From Ruegeria profundi (lineage in GTDB: Bacteria > Pseudomonadota > Alphaproteobacteria > Rhodobacterales > Rhodobacteraceae): a stretch of DNA of 64,000 bases. The notes under the pieces are model-generated. The model searched no databases, was not told the origin of the DNA, and saw only the letters and a program-made list of their open reading frames with translations. Positions 38,276-46,601 of this stretch are shown one piece after another. Position 1 is the stretch's first letter; the number at the start of each line of letters is the position of its first letter. Location: the NCBI RefSeq assembly GCF_001507545.1, contig NZ_LQBP01000005.1, positions 248,001 to 312,000 on the forward strand. The letters are read 5' to 3'. The translations under genes and the position numbers were made by a program.

Positions 38276-39169
38276 ATGGCGAATATCACTCTTTTGGATG
38301 GCTCAATCGGGCAGGAATTGGTCAAACGCAGTGGTGACAAGCCAACACCCTTGTGGTCGACCCGCGTCATGATCGACCATCCTGAGCTGGTCGGGGACGT
38401 GCATGCAGAGTATTTCCGGCGCGGGGCGACAGTGGCCACAACAAACACCTACGCCATTCACCGGTCGCGGCTTGCGCGGGAGCAGATGGAAGACCAACTG
38501 GCGGATCTGGTCAACGCGGCCCTGACACAGGCCGAACGGGCGCGCGAGTCAAATGGCGGGTGCATTGCCGGGGCGCTTGGGCCTTTGCTGGCCTCTTACC
38601 GGCCCGACCTGAAACCAGATGTGGACGACGCCGCCGCAAAATTCTCTGAGCTGGTGAACCTTATGCGTGAACGCGTCGATCTGTTCCTGATCGAAACCGT
38701 TTCCTCGGTGCAAGAGGCCGAAGGTGTTTTGCGCGGTACTGCGCATGGTGGCAAACCGGTCTGGCTCGGGCTTTCGGTTATGGATGATGACGGGACACGG
38801 TTGCGTTCGGGCGAGCCGCTCTCCGATATCGCTCCGGTGGTGGATCATTTCGCGCCCGAGGCTGTTCTGATCAACTGCTCGCGCCCCGAGGCCATCCCGG
38901 CCGCGCTGAAGATCATCGCAAAACTGGGGCGCCCATTCGGCGCCTATGCCAACGGATTCACGCGCATCACCCAGGGGTTTTTACAAGACGCGCCCACGGT
39001 GGATGCACTGGAACAGCGTCATGATCTGGGACCTGATGCCTATGCGGATCATGCGATGGGCTGGGTGGCGCAAGGGGCAACCATTGTTGGCGGCTGTTGC
39101 GAAGTCGGGCCGGATCATATCGAAACCCTTGCCAACCGGCTGCGCGCAGCCGGTCACCAGATTGTCTGA
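38276..39169 (+). CDS. Homocysteine S-methyltransferase family protein
   Basis: 297 residues. The N-terminal LLDGSIGQELVKR and the zinc-ligand Cys of LINCSRPEA and GGCCEVGPDHI mark the betaine/S-methylmethionine/cobalamin homocysteine methyltransferase superfamily. It moves a methyl group to homocysteine, giving methionine. Lying between two dimethylglycine-dehydrogenase-like genes, it is a reasonable candidate for a betaine-type donor, which would produce dimethylglycine. That is inferred from context. It is cotranscribed with the dehydrogenase upstream. Confidence 0.9.
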   Translation: MANITLLDGSIGQELVKRSGDKPTPLWSTRVMIDHPELVGDVHAEYFRRGATVATTNTYAIHRSRLAREQMEDQLADLVNAALTQAERARESNGGCIAGALGPLLASYRPDLKPDVDDAAAKFSELVNLMRERVDLFLIETVSSVQEAEGVLRGTAHGGKPVWLGLSVMDDDGTRLRSGEPLSDIAPVVDHFAPEAVLINCSRPEAIPAALKIIAKLGRPFGAYANGFTRITQGFLQDAPTVDALEQRHDLGPDAYADHAMGWVAQGATIVGGCCEVGPDHIETLANRLRAAGHQIV

Positions 39170-39320
39170 GAGGCAGCGGATGGGAATACCGGCGGACGCT
39201 TCAACACAAACGTGCGGCACCGCATCGGTAATAATCGCCGATACTGTGACGGTTTTCGCACATTTGTTGTCGGTCTTTCATGGCATTTTAGCACAAACCT
39301 GACACAGCGGAGATTTCAGG

Positions 39321-41774
39321 ATGGTTGATCTTCCCAGCAAGGCCCGAGTGGTGATCATTGGCGGCGGCGTTATCGGATGCTCGGTCGCGTATCACCTGAC
39401 CAAGAAGGGTTGGAAGGACGTAGTATTGCTTGAGCGCAAGCAATTAACCAGCGGCACCACATGGCACGCCGCAGGCCTAATAGCGCAGCTACGTGCAACG
39501 GCGAACATGACCAAGCTGGCGAAGTACAGTCAAGAGCTCTACGGCTCACTTGAAGAAGAAACCGGCGTCGCCACCGGGTTCAAGCGGTGCGGATCAATTA
39601 CCGTCGCGTTGACTGAGGAACGCAAGGAAGAGATTTATCGGCAAGCGGCCATGGCGCGCGCTTTTGGTGTTGAGGTCGAAGAGATTTCGAATGAACGCGT
39701 GCAGGCGCTTTATCCGCATCTGAACCTCGATGGTGTCAAAGGTGCTGTTTATTTGCCGCTGGACGGGCAGGGTGACCCGGCAAATATTGCCCTTGCTTTG
39801 GCCAAAGGCGCCCGCCAGCGCGGTGGCATCGTAAAGGAACGTGTAAAAGTCACCGATATCGTCAAACAGGGCCGTAAGGTAATCGGTGTGGATTGGGTGG
39901 CGGATGACGGTAGTGCCTCGGGCCATATTGAATGCGATATGGTTGTAAACTGTGCAGGCATGTGGGGCCACGAAGTTGGCCGCATGGCTGGGGTGAACGT
40001 CCCGCTGCACGCGTGTGAGCATTTCTACATTGTCACCGAAGCCATTGAAGGTCTGACCCAATTGCCGGTGCTGCGCGTCCCTGACGAATGCGCCTATTAC
40101 AAAGAAGACGCGGGTAAAATGCTGCTGGGCGCGTTTGAACCAAACGCAAAGCCCTGGGCGATGAAGGGCATCCCTGACAGTTTTGAATTCGACCAGCTAC
40201 CCGAGGATTTTGACCATTTCGAACCGATCCTTGAGGCCGCGTGCAACCGTATGCCCATGCTGGCCGAGGCGGGTATTCATACCTTTTTCAACGGCCCGGA
40301 ATCTTTCACGCCTGACGATGCCTACCATCTGGGCCTTGCACCCGAGATGGATAATTTCTGGGTGGCGGCCGGGTTTAACTCAATCGGTATCCAATCGGCG
40401 GGCGGTGCCGGTATGGCGCTGGCCGAATGGATGGATAGCGGCGAGAGACCGTTTGATCTAGGGGATGTGGATATCGGCCGGATGCAGCCGTTTCAGGGCA
40501 ACAAGAAGTATCTGTTCGAACGGTCCAAGGAAACGCTGGGTTTGCTCTATGCCGACCACTACCCCTACCGCCAGAAGGCGACTGCCCGCGGCGTTCGCCG
40601 GACCCCGTTCCATCACCACCTCAAGGAACAAGGCGCGGTTTTCGGCGAACTGGCAGGGTGGGAACGCGCCAACTGGTTTGCCAGTGAAGGACAGGAACGC
40701 GAATACCAGTACAGTTGGAAGCGCCAGAACTGGTTCGAGAACTCGGCGGCCGAGCACCGCGCGGTCCGTGAAAACGTCGGCATGTACGATATGTCGTCCT
40801 TCGGAAAAATCCGCGTTGAAGGGCCGGATGCCCAGAGATTCATGAACTACATCGGCGGTGGTGACTATTCGGTGCCAACTGGCAAGATCGTCTACACGCA
40901 GTTCCTGAACCGCACCGGCGGGATTGAGGCTGACGTGACCGTTACGCGCCTGACCGAGACCGCATATCTGGTTGTCACCCCGGCAGCGACCCGCTTGGCG
41001 GATCAGACATGGATGATGCGCCATGCAGGTGATTTCAATGTCGTCATCACGGATGTGACTGCTGGCGAAGGTGTTCTGGCTGTTATGGGTCCGAATGCGC
41101 GCGCGCTGCTTGAAAGAGTGTCGCCGGGTGATTTTTCGAACGCGACCAACCCGTTTGGCTCCGCGCAAGAGATTGAACTCGGCATGGGGCTGGCCCGTGT
41201 ACACCGCGTCACATATGTGGGTGAATTGGGGTGGGAGGTCTATGTCTCGGCGGACATGGCTGGCCATGTTTTTGAAACCCTGTACGAAGCCGGGCAGGAC
41301 ATGGGGCTGAAGCTTTGCGGTATGCACATGATGGACAGCTGCAGGATCGAAAAGGGGTTCCGCCATTTCGGCCATGACATCACCTGCGAGGATCACGTGG
41401 TCGACGCGGGCCTCGGCTTTGCCGTGAAGGTGGACAAAGGCTGTGACTTCATCGGACGCGAGGCCGTGATTGCGCGCAAGGAAAGCGGACCGAAGAGCCG
41501 CCTGGTGCAGTTTAAACTGACCGATCCTGAGCCGTTGCTGTTCCACAACGAACCGATCATTCGGGATGGCGAGTATGTAGGCTATCTGAGTTCCGGCAAC
41601 TACGGTCATACCCTGGGTGGTGCCATTGGTATGGGCTATGTCCCGTGCAAAGGGGAGAACGCGGCGGATGTTCTGGCTTCAGACTATGAGATCGACGTGT
41701 GCGGTGTGAAAGTTAAGGCAGAGGCATCGCTCAAGCCGATGTACGATCCGAAATCCGAACGCGTTAAGGTGTGA
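39321..41774 (+). CDS. FAD-dependent demethylase with GcvT domain (dimethylglycine/sarcosine dehydrogenase-like), copy 2
   Basis: 817 residues, the same length and layout as copy 1: DAO-type FAD domain (VVIIGGGVIGCSV) with H49 in GTTWHAAG for likely covalent FAD, a GWERANWFA linker, then a GcvT-like domain (YVGELGWEVYV, SCRIEKGFRHFGHDI, VKVDKGCDFIGREA). The two differ clearly outside these blocks, so they are paralogues with probably different substrates, for example dimethylglycine versus sarcosine. It lies 151 nt after the homocysteine methyltransferase gene, with GGAGATTTC upstream. Confidence 0.88.
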   Translation: MVDLPSKARVVIIGGGVIGCSVAYHLTKKGWKDVVLLERKQLTSGTTWHAAGLIAQLRATANMTKLAKYSQELYGSLEEETGVATGFKRCGSITVALTEERKEEIYRQAAMARAFGVEVEEISNERVQALYPHLNLDGVKGAVYLPLDGQGDPANIALALAKGARQRGGIVKERVKVTDIVKQGRKVIGVDWVADDGSASGHIECDMVVNCAGMWGHEVGRMAGVNVPLHACEHFYIVTEAIEGLTQLPVLRVPDECAYYKEDAGKMLLGAFEPNAKPWAMKGIPDSFEFDQLPEDFDHFEPILEAACNRMPMLAEAGIHTFFNGPESFTPDDAYHLGLAPEMDNFWVAAGFNSIGIQSAGGAGMALAEWMDSGERPFDLGDVDIGRMQPFQGNKKYLFERSKETLGLLYADHYPYRQKATARGVRRTPFHHHLKEQGAVFGELAGWERANWFASEGQEREYQYSWKRQNWFENSAAEHRAVRENVGMYDMSSFGKIRVEGPDAQRFMNYIGGGDYSVPTGKIVYTQFLNRTGGIEADVTVTRLTETAYLVVTPAATRLADQTWMMRHAGDFNVVITDVTAGEGVLAVMGPNARALLERVSPGDFSNATNPFGSAQEIELGMGLARVHRVTYVGELGWEVYVSADMAGHVFETLYEAGQDMGLKLCGMHMMDSCRIEKGFRHFGHDITCEDHVVDAGLGFAVKVDKGCDFIGREAVIARKESGPKSRLVQFKLTDPEPLLFHNEPIIRDGEYVGYLSSGNYGHTLGGAIGMGYVPCKGENAADVLASDYEIDVCGVKVKAEASLKPMYDPKSERVKV

Positions 41775-41784
41775 TCAAATCGTC

Positions 41785-41802
41785 GGGGCGCTTCTGCGCC
41801 CC
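41785..41802 (+). terminator. Hairpin terminator after demethylase copy 2
   Basis: A 7-bp stem GGGGCGC/GCGCCCC with a TTCT loop, followed by GGCCCTTT, lies 10 nt after the stop. The U-tract is short. Confidence 0.6.
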
Positions 41803-41934
41803 GGCCCTTTCCGACCGGCCGTCACTAGTAGGTCGGATACATCAGCATTCGTGATGACCTTGTTCACAGTTTTCTGAGTTCCCAAGCGCGCCTGATTTGC
41901 CATAGAGAACCAGGGTATCAATCGGAGACCCGCC

Positions 41935-42840
41935 GTGGCAGACACCCCCTTACCGCCGAACACGATGGACACGCCCAAGGGGCTGGTGCTGGCTGTTACG
42001 GCATACGTCCTGTGGGGCTTTCTGCCGTTGTACATGAAAGCCATTGCGCATGTCGGGGCGGTCGAGATCGTGTCGCATCGTATCATCTGGTCGGTTCCCG
42101 TTGCCGGACTGCTGCTGGTCGCGTTGGGGCGCACGCGGGATTTGAAGGCGGCATTGGTGAACCCCAAGATGCTGGGAATGGCCTGTCTGACGGCGGCGCT
42201 GATCTCGGTGAATTGGGCGATCTATGTCTGGTCCATTGCAAATGACCGGGCTTTGGATGCCGCGCTTGGCTATTACATCAACCCATTGTTCAGCATAGCG
42301 CTGGGCGCGATTCTGCTGCGCGAGCCGTTGACAAAAACGCAACTGGCGGCGGTGGCGATTGCCGCGCTGGGCGTGCTGGTTCTGATTGTCGAGGCAGGCA
42401 GCCTGCCTTGGCCCGCGCTGGGGTTGATGGTCAGTTGGGGGTTCTATGCCTTTTTCAAACGGTCCCTTCCCATCGGGCCCAATCAGGGCTTTTTGCTTGA
42501 GGTTCTGATCCTGCTGATCCCGGCCTTGGCATATGTCACATGGCTGGGTGTGCAAGGCACGGGGCATTTTGGAGTCACCGCGACGGACACAATGCTGCTG
42601 GTGGGGGCTGGGATCGTGACGGCGGTGCCGCTGCTTGTTTATGCCAACGGGGCCAAGCTGGTACGGCTGTCGACGATGGGCATCCTGCAATATATCGCTC
42701 CGACCATGATCTTTATCACGGCGATCACTGTTTTTGGCGAACAGATTGACCGTGGGCGCATGATTGCCTTCCCGCTAATCTGGACCGCTTTGGTGGTGTA
42801 TTCGATCCCGATGATCCGGCAGGTGCGCGCTCAGGCTTGA
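41935..42840 (+). CDS. rarD: EamA-family transporter RarD
   Basis: 301 residues with ten membrane segments. The RarD-specific pattern YVLWGFLPLYMK is near the start, followed by NWAIYVWSIANDRALDAALGYYINPL. RarD proteins are drug/metabolite-superfamily permeases of unknown substrate. The start is GTG at 41935 with CGGAGA upstream; ATG 41965 is an alternative. The 3' end overlaps the convergent GDSL hydrolase by 10 nt. Confidence 0.9.
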   Translation: MADTPLPPNTMDTPKGLVLAVTAYVLWGFLPLYMKAIAHVGAVEIVSHRIIWSVPVAGLLLVALGRTRDLKAALVNPKMLGMACLTAALISVNWAIYVWSIANDRALDAALGYYINPLFSIALGAILLREPLTKTQLAAVAIAALGVLVLIVEAGSLPWPALGLMVSWGFYAFFKRSLPIGPNQGFLLEVLILLIPALAYVTWLGVQGTGHFGVTATDTMLLVGAGIVTAVPLLVYANGAKLVRLSTMGILQYIAPTMIFITAITVFGEQIDRGRMIAFPLIWTALVVYSIPMIRQVRAQA

Positions 42841-43535
42841 CGCAGCAGACGGGCGGCTTCCTCGGCCCATAGGGCATAGGCTTTCGGACTGGGGTGATAT
42901 CCGTCAGGGGCGGCAAGGGCCGGGTCGTCGGGCAGGTCCAGTTTCAGATGCCGGACCTTTGGAAAACTGTCTGCGACCTGCTGCAAACCCTGATCCAGCC
43001 GCGCGGCCTGACGTCCAAGAACCCAGGCCAGCGGTTGTGGCAACGCCGGGAACCTTTGCATCTGTGGCACCGCAGTGACCACAATCCGCCTAGCACCCAA
43101 TCGACCGGACAAGAGATCAAGCAATTGGGTCTGCTGCGTGATGAACCGTCGGCGCGTCACACCTCGGGTCACGTCATTCACGCCAAGCGCGGTGACCGCC
43201 ATATCGAACTGGTCATTGATTTTGCCAAGCCGGTCAATCGTGTCCTGCGTCCGATGCCCGGTCGTGGCCTCAAGCCGCCATTCAACAGCATAGTGCTTGG
43301 CCAATCGGGTGACGAGATGCCCGGACAAAGCTTGCGCCTGTGTTCCCGCGCCGACCCCGGCGGCAGAGCTGTCTCCGGCAATCAGCAAGCGCAATCGGGG
43401 GCCACGCCCTATGCGCCCTTGGCGTGGGCCAATCGGTTCGGGCAGACGTTGCGCCTTGCGGCGTACCGATAGGCCTTGAGCAGCCAGAACCGGCAGCAAG
43501 GGCAAGCGGAGCAGTTGATCTGCGGCAACGGGCAT
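42831..43535 (-). CDS. SGNH/GDSL-type esterase
   Basis: 234 residues. Block I reads LLIAGDSSAAGVG (nucleophile Ser), block III TALGVNDVTRG (Asn) and block V PDGYHPSPKAY (Asp/His). It hydrolyses an ester, with lipid or acyl substrates likely. The first ~45 residues are basic and Leu-rich without a clear cleavage site, perhaps an anchor. It starts 2 nt after the NTF2-like gene's stop, so the two form an operon. Confidence 0.88.
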   Translation of the reverse strand: MPVAADQLLRLPLLPVLAAQGLSVRRKAQRLPEPIGPRQGRIGRGPRLRLLIAGDSSAAGVGAGTQAQALSGHLVTRLAKHYAVEWRLEATTGHRTQDTIDRLGKINDQFDMAVTALGVNDVTRGVTRRRFITQQTQLLDLLSGRLGARRIVVTAVPQMQRFPALPQPLAWVLGRQAARLDQGLQQVADSFPKVRHLKLDLPDDPALAAPDGYHPSPKAYALWAEEAARLLRQA

Positions 43536-43537
43536 CG

Positions 43538-43948
43538 TCAGCTCAGCGCGCTTTTGAACTCAAGGAACCGCGCGTCTGTCATGATGCGCGCCATCATCGC
43601 CTCACGCAGGGCGCCGATGGTCTTGTATGGCCGCATGACGACCTCGAACTCCTGGATCAAGCCATCCTTGTTGAGGGTTATCAGGTCAACGCCCACGGCA
43701 TCCAGATCCCCGACCTTGCATTGAAACTCCAGGGCCCAATCGTTGCCTTCGCCCAAAACACGGCGATAGCGAAAGTCGGAAAAGACCTGCCCCACATGCC
43801 CCAGTACAGCTGCCACAGGCGCACGCCCGGTCCAGGTGCTGTAGTAAGTCGGCGGAGAGAACCGAACATCTTCGGCCAGCAATTCGCAGATCAGGCTTTC
43901 ATCGCCTTTGGCAACCACCTCTTGCATGCGTTCGATAGTGGGGTGCAT
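43538..43948 (-). CDS. NTF2-like (SnoaL-type) protein
   Basis: 136 residues of the cystatin-like alpha+beta NTF2 fold: MQEVVAKGDESLICELLAEDVRFSPPTYY and the strand pattern to the end. Such proteins include small-molecule isomerases and hydratases, or binding domains; no catalytic motif is evident. AAGGAG precedes ATG. It is followed by the GDSL gene. Divergent from the pseudouridine synthase over 96 nt. Confidence 0.8.
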   Translation of the reverse strand: MHPTIERMQEVVAKGDESLICELLAEDVRFSPPTYYSTWTGRAPVAAVLGHVGQVFSDFRYRRVLGEGNDWALEFQCKVGDLDAVGVDLITLNKDGLIQEFEVVMRPYKTIGALREAMMARIMTDARFLEFKSALS

Positions 43949-44044
43949 GGGGTCTCCTTACCTTTTGGGGCAGAGTTGCGGAACCAGTCCACTCAGGCAA
44001 GCCCGACGTTGCGGGAGGTCGCGCGCTGCGATACGCAGGCGCGC

Positions 44045-44692
44045 ATGAGCGAGACCTATGACCCCCCGACGACACCCTTGGATGTATTGCACGAGGACGC
44101 GCAGTTGATTGTGGTGAACAAGCCAGCGGGCCTGTTGTCAGTGCCGGGGCGGGGCGCGCATCTGGCCGATTGTCTGCTGGCGCGGGTACAGGCGGCATTC
44201 CCGCAGGCCCTTTTGGTGCATCGGCTGGATCGGGATACATCCGGCGTGATGGTTTTTGCACAAACCCCCCATGCGCAGCGGCACCTGGGCTTGCAATTCG
44301 AGAACCGCCAGACCCGAAAGACCTATGTGGCGCGTGTCTGGGGGCGGGTCGCTGATAAAACGGGAACAGTTGACCTGCCGCTGATCGTGGATTGGCCCAA
44401 CCGACCGCGTCAGATGGTCTGTCACGAGACGGGCAAGGCAGCCATCACAGAGTGGCGCGTCGTGAAGCATGAGGGTGAAACGACCCGCCTTCGGCTATTT
44501 CCAAAAACGGGCCGTTCGCACCAGTTGCGCGTACATATGCAGGCGCTGGGTCACCCGATTCTGGGTGACCCGTTTTACGCCGAAGGGCCAGCGCGGGATT
44601 TCTCGCGCCTGATGCTGCATTCCGAAGAGCTGCGGCTTAAACACCCCGAAGGCGGTGTTTCAATGAAGTTCCGGGCCAAAGCGGATTTTTAG
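44045..44692 (+). CDS. RluA-family pseudouridine synthase
   Basis: 215 residues. The catalytic Asp is in LVHRLDRDTSGVMVFA, preceded by VVNKPAGLLSVPGRG. KTYVARVWGRV, GRSHQLRVHMQALGHPILGDPFY and LMLHSEELRL complete the fold. There is no S4 domain. It converts specific uridines in rRNA or tRNA to pseudouridine; the site cannot be told. The in-frame upstream extension to 43340 runs antisense to two genes and is rejected. Confidence 0.92.
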   Translation: MSETYDPPTTPLDVLHEDAQLIVVNKPAGLLSVPGRGAHLADCLLARVQAAFPQALLVHRLDRDTSGVMVFAQTPHAQRHLGLQFENRQTRKTYVARVWGRVADKTGTVDLPLIVDWPNRPRQMVCHETGKAAITEWRVVKHEGETTRLRLFPKTGRSHQLRVHMQALGHPILGDPFYAEGPARDFSRLMLHSEELRLKHPEGGVSMKFRAKADF

Positions 44693-44695
44693 AAC

Positions 44696-44887
44696 TCAGG
44701 CCGGTTTTCTCAAAAGCCGTTTCAACTTTCCGAGAGAAAGCCACCTTTTGCGTGTCTTCGCGCTGGTCAGGCTGCAGTGTCGAGTCGCGGCAATCTCGCG
44801 CTCGATTTCGAACGCCCGCAAAGCGTGGTCCTGAGACCATTGACCAAGTTTCAGCGTCATCATGACGTGGTTGTCGAGGCAGGGCAT
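44696..44887 (-). CDS. Small basic hypothetical protein (63 aa)
   Basis: 63 residues from ATG 44887, with GGAG at 8-nt spacing, starting MPCLDNHVMMTLKLGQWS. The C-terminus is strongly basic (KTRKRWLSLGKLKRLLRKPA). The good ribosome site and protein-like composition make a real gene likely, but I do not recognise the family. It could bind nucleic acid. It lies convergent with the pseudouridine synthase and divergent from the WYL regulator. Confidence 0.55.
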   Translation of the reverse strand: MPCLDNHVMMTLKLGQWSQDHALRAFEIEREIAATRHCSLTSAKTRKRWLSLGKLKRLLRKPA

Positions 44888-44934
44888 GTTCTGTCTCCGT
44901 TTATTCAAGAACGGGCCCAGCTTCGCGCATCACT

Positions 44935-44954
44935 CCTGACACTACCCTGTCAGG
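44935..44954. promoter_or_regulatory. Perfect palindrome upstream of the WYL regulator
   Basis: CCTGACA and TGTCAGG flank a 6-nt CTACCC centre. It lies 40 nt before the regulator start and between it and the divergent 63-aa gene. This is the kind of operator expected for a YafY/WYL regulator controlling itself and a divergent gene. Binding is inferred. Confidence 0.5.
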
Positions 44955-44994
44955 GGCGAGTGATAAGATGTCAGCAGATCGCACGGAGGAACAT

Positions 44995-45714
44995 ATGCGC
45001 CGCTCAACCAGATTGTTTGAAATCATCCAGATCCTGCGGGCCGCAGGTGCGCCGGTGACCGCCGAGGAACTGGCCGCGCAGCTGGAAGTTTCCGTACGCA
45101 CGGTTTATCGCGACATTGCCGAGTTGCAGGCCCAGCGGACACCTATCGAAGGCGAGGCGGGGATCGGGTATCTGATGCGGCGCGGGTATGATCTGCCGCC
45201 CTTGAACTTCGACGCAGAAGAAGTTGAGGCGCTGTGGGTCGGTCTGTCGCTTCTGGCACGAACCGGAGACAGCCACTTGCAGCGCGCCGCCAACCGCATC
45301 TGCCAAAAGATCGAGGCGCTGCATTGCCCCGCGGATTGGCTGCATGTTGCGCCGTGGGGCGCTCCGGTTGATGATCCGGCCAAGGGCTGTATTCCCGTTG
45401 CCAGTTTTCGCGAAGCGATCCGAGCCGAACAGAAAATTCGCATAACTTACGAGAATGGCGATGGCGATCGCACGGAACGCGTGGTCCGCCCGGTGGCGCT
45501 GATCTATCATACCGAATGTACGATGCTGGCGGGGTGGTGCGAACTGCGCGACGGGTTCAGGCATTTCCGAACCGACCGAATCTGGGCCAGCGAATATGTT
45601 GGGCAAAGCTTTTCGGGGCAGGCAAGGTCGCTTCGGGAACTCTGGCAGGAACGAAACAGTGCACAAGTACTGGCTGGGCGATGCGACCCGTCCGAGTTGG
45701 CAGGTATTCGCTGA
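44995..45714 (+). CDS. YafY-type transcriptional regulator (HTH + WYL)
   Basis: 239 residues. An N-terminal helix-turn-helix (RLFEIIQILRAAGAPVTAEELAAQLEVSVRTVYRD) is followed by a WYL domain with the HFRTDRIWASEY end. WYL domains sense ligands or nucleic acids. GGAGG lies 5 nt before ATG 44995. A perfect CCTGACA-N6-TGTCAGG palindrome lies just upstream. Which genes it controls beyond itself is unknown. Confidence 0.9.
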   Translation: MRRSTRLFEIIQILRAAGAPVTAEELAAQLEVSVRTVYRDIAELQAQRTPIEGEAGIGYLMRRGYDLPPLNFDAEEVEALWVGLSLLARTGDSHLQRAANRICQKIEALHCPADWLHVAPWGAPVDDPAKGCIPVASFREAIRAEQKIRITYENGDGDRTERVVRPVALIYHTECTMLAGWCELRDGFRHFRTDRIWASEYVGQSFSGQARSLRELWQERNSAQVLAGRCDPSELAGIR

Positions 45715-45730
45715 TTTCACCTGATTGTTG

Positions 45731-45795
45731 CTTGAGCCTAACTGCGGGTAAAGCGATATACTGCACCAAACAATATGCGCCCGGAAAACGGGCGC
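45731..45795 (+). promoter_or_regulatory. Putative promoter and leader hairpin of the OmpA-like gene
   Basis: TTGAGC (45732-45737) and GATATA (45755-45760) are spaced by 17 nt, a plausible sigma-70-type promoter. Downstream, GCGCCCG (45777-45783) and CGGGCGC (45789-45795) make a 7-bp leader hairpin that ends before an AGAAGGTG ribosome site. Both calls are by eye. Confidence 0.4.
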
Positions 45796-45814
45796 CGGAG
45801 CAGAAGGTGTTATC

Positions 45815-46486
45815 ATGTCGATTTCCAAATTTGTTATTCCCGCTGGGCTGGGTGCGGCCATGATGCTGGCCGCCTGTGCCGATCCGGGCACGCTGAACTT
45901 GCCTGCCGATCCCAATCAGAACACCAGGCAGGGCGCAATTCTGGGTGGTTTGGTTGGTGCCGGGGTAGGTGCTATCGCGAACAGCTCGGACCCGCTCTTG
46001 GGTGCGGCTGCCGGTGCGGCGATTGGTGCCGCCGGGGGTGGTCTGATCGGCAATCAACTGGATAGACAAGCGGCTGAACTGCGCCAGCAACTGGCCAATC
46101 AGGGCATTATCGTCACCAACGCCGGTGACCGACTGATCGTTACCGTGCCGAATGACATCACCTTTGATACCGACAGCGCGACCGTTCGCCCGGCGCTGCG
46201 GTCTGATCTGGTGCGGGTGGGGCAAAACCTTGTGAATTACCCCAATTCGAACGTTCAGGTCATCGGCCACACCGACAGTGATGGGGAGGCGTCCTACAAT
46301 CAGGCTCTGTCCGAACGCCGCGCCAGATCGGTGGCAGACATTTTGCAGGCCAATGGTGTCAGCGGTGCCCGGATTTCAACGCTTGGTCTTGGGGAAAGCC
46401 GGCCAGCCGCCTCGAACCTGACGCCCGAGGGCAAGGCGCAGAATCGCCGGGTCGATATCGAAATCGTTCCCAACGGCCGTACCTGA
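45815..46486 (+). CDS. OmpA-family lipoprotein with glycine-zipper segment
   Basis: 223 residues. The lipobox is LAACADPG. A Gly/Ala-rich glycine-zipper stretch (ILGGLVGAGVGAIA, AAAGAAIGAAGGGLIGNQLD) comes next, then a C-terminal OmpA peptidoglycan-binding domain (FDTDSATVRPALRSDL, VIGHTDSDGEASYNQALSERRA, GESRPAA, NRRVDIEI). It should tether the envelope to peptidoglycan, like Pal or YiaD. A large GC hairpin follows its stop. Confidence 0.92.
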   Translation: MSISKFVIPAGLGAAMMLAACADPGTLNLPADPNQNTRQGAILGGLVGAGVGAIANSSDPLLGAAAGAAIGAAGGGLIGNQLDRQAAELRQQLANQGIIVTNAGDRLIVTVPNDITFDTDSATVRPALRSDLVRVGQNLVNYPNSNVQVIGHTDSDGEASYNQALSERRARSVADILQANGVSGARISTLGLGESRPAASNLTPEGKAQNRRVDIEIVPNGRT

Positions 46487-46490
46487 GCAT

Positions 46491-46516
46491 TCAGGGCGCG
46501 TTTCGACGCGCCCTGA
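46491..46516 (+). terminator. Long GC hairpin after the OmpA-like gene
   Basis: An 11-bp perfect stem TCAGGGCGCGT/ACGCGCCCTGA with a TTCG tetraloop begins 5 nt after the stop. There is no U-tract, so it may be a Rho-assisted or mRNA-stabilising end rather than a classical terminator. Confidence 0.6.
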
Positions 46517-46601
46517 TTGCAAATTGACGGCGCGTCACATGGGCTTTGGCCCGCGCAAATTCTGAACTAGCTATTGGGAATTACAATAGCGGAGCTGATG
46601 A

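Noticed and set aside
43340..44044. A 235-codon upstream extension of the pseudouridine synthase
   Set aside because: It runs antisense to the GDSL and NTF2-like genes, and the RluA fold begins after ATG 44045.
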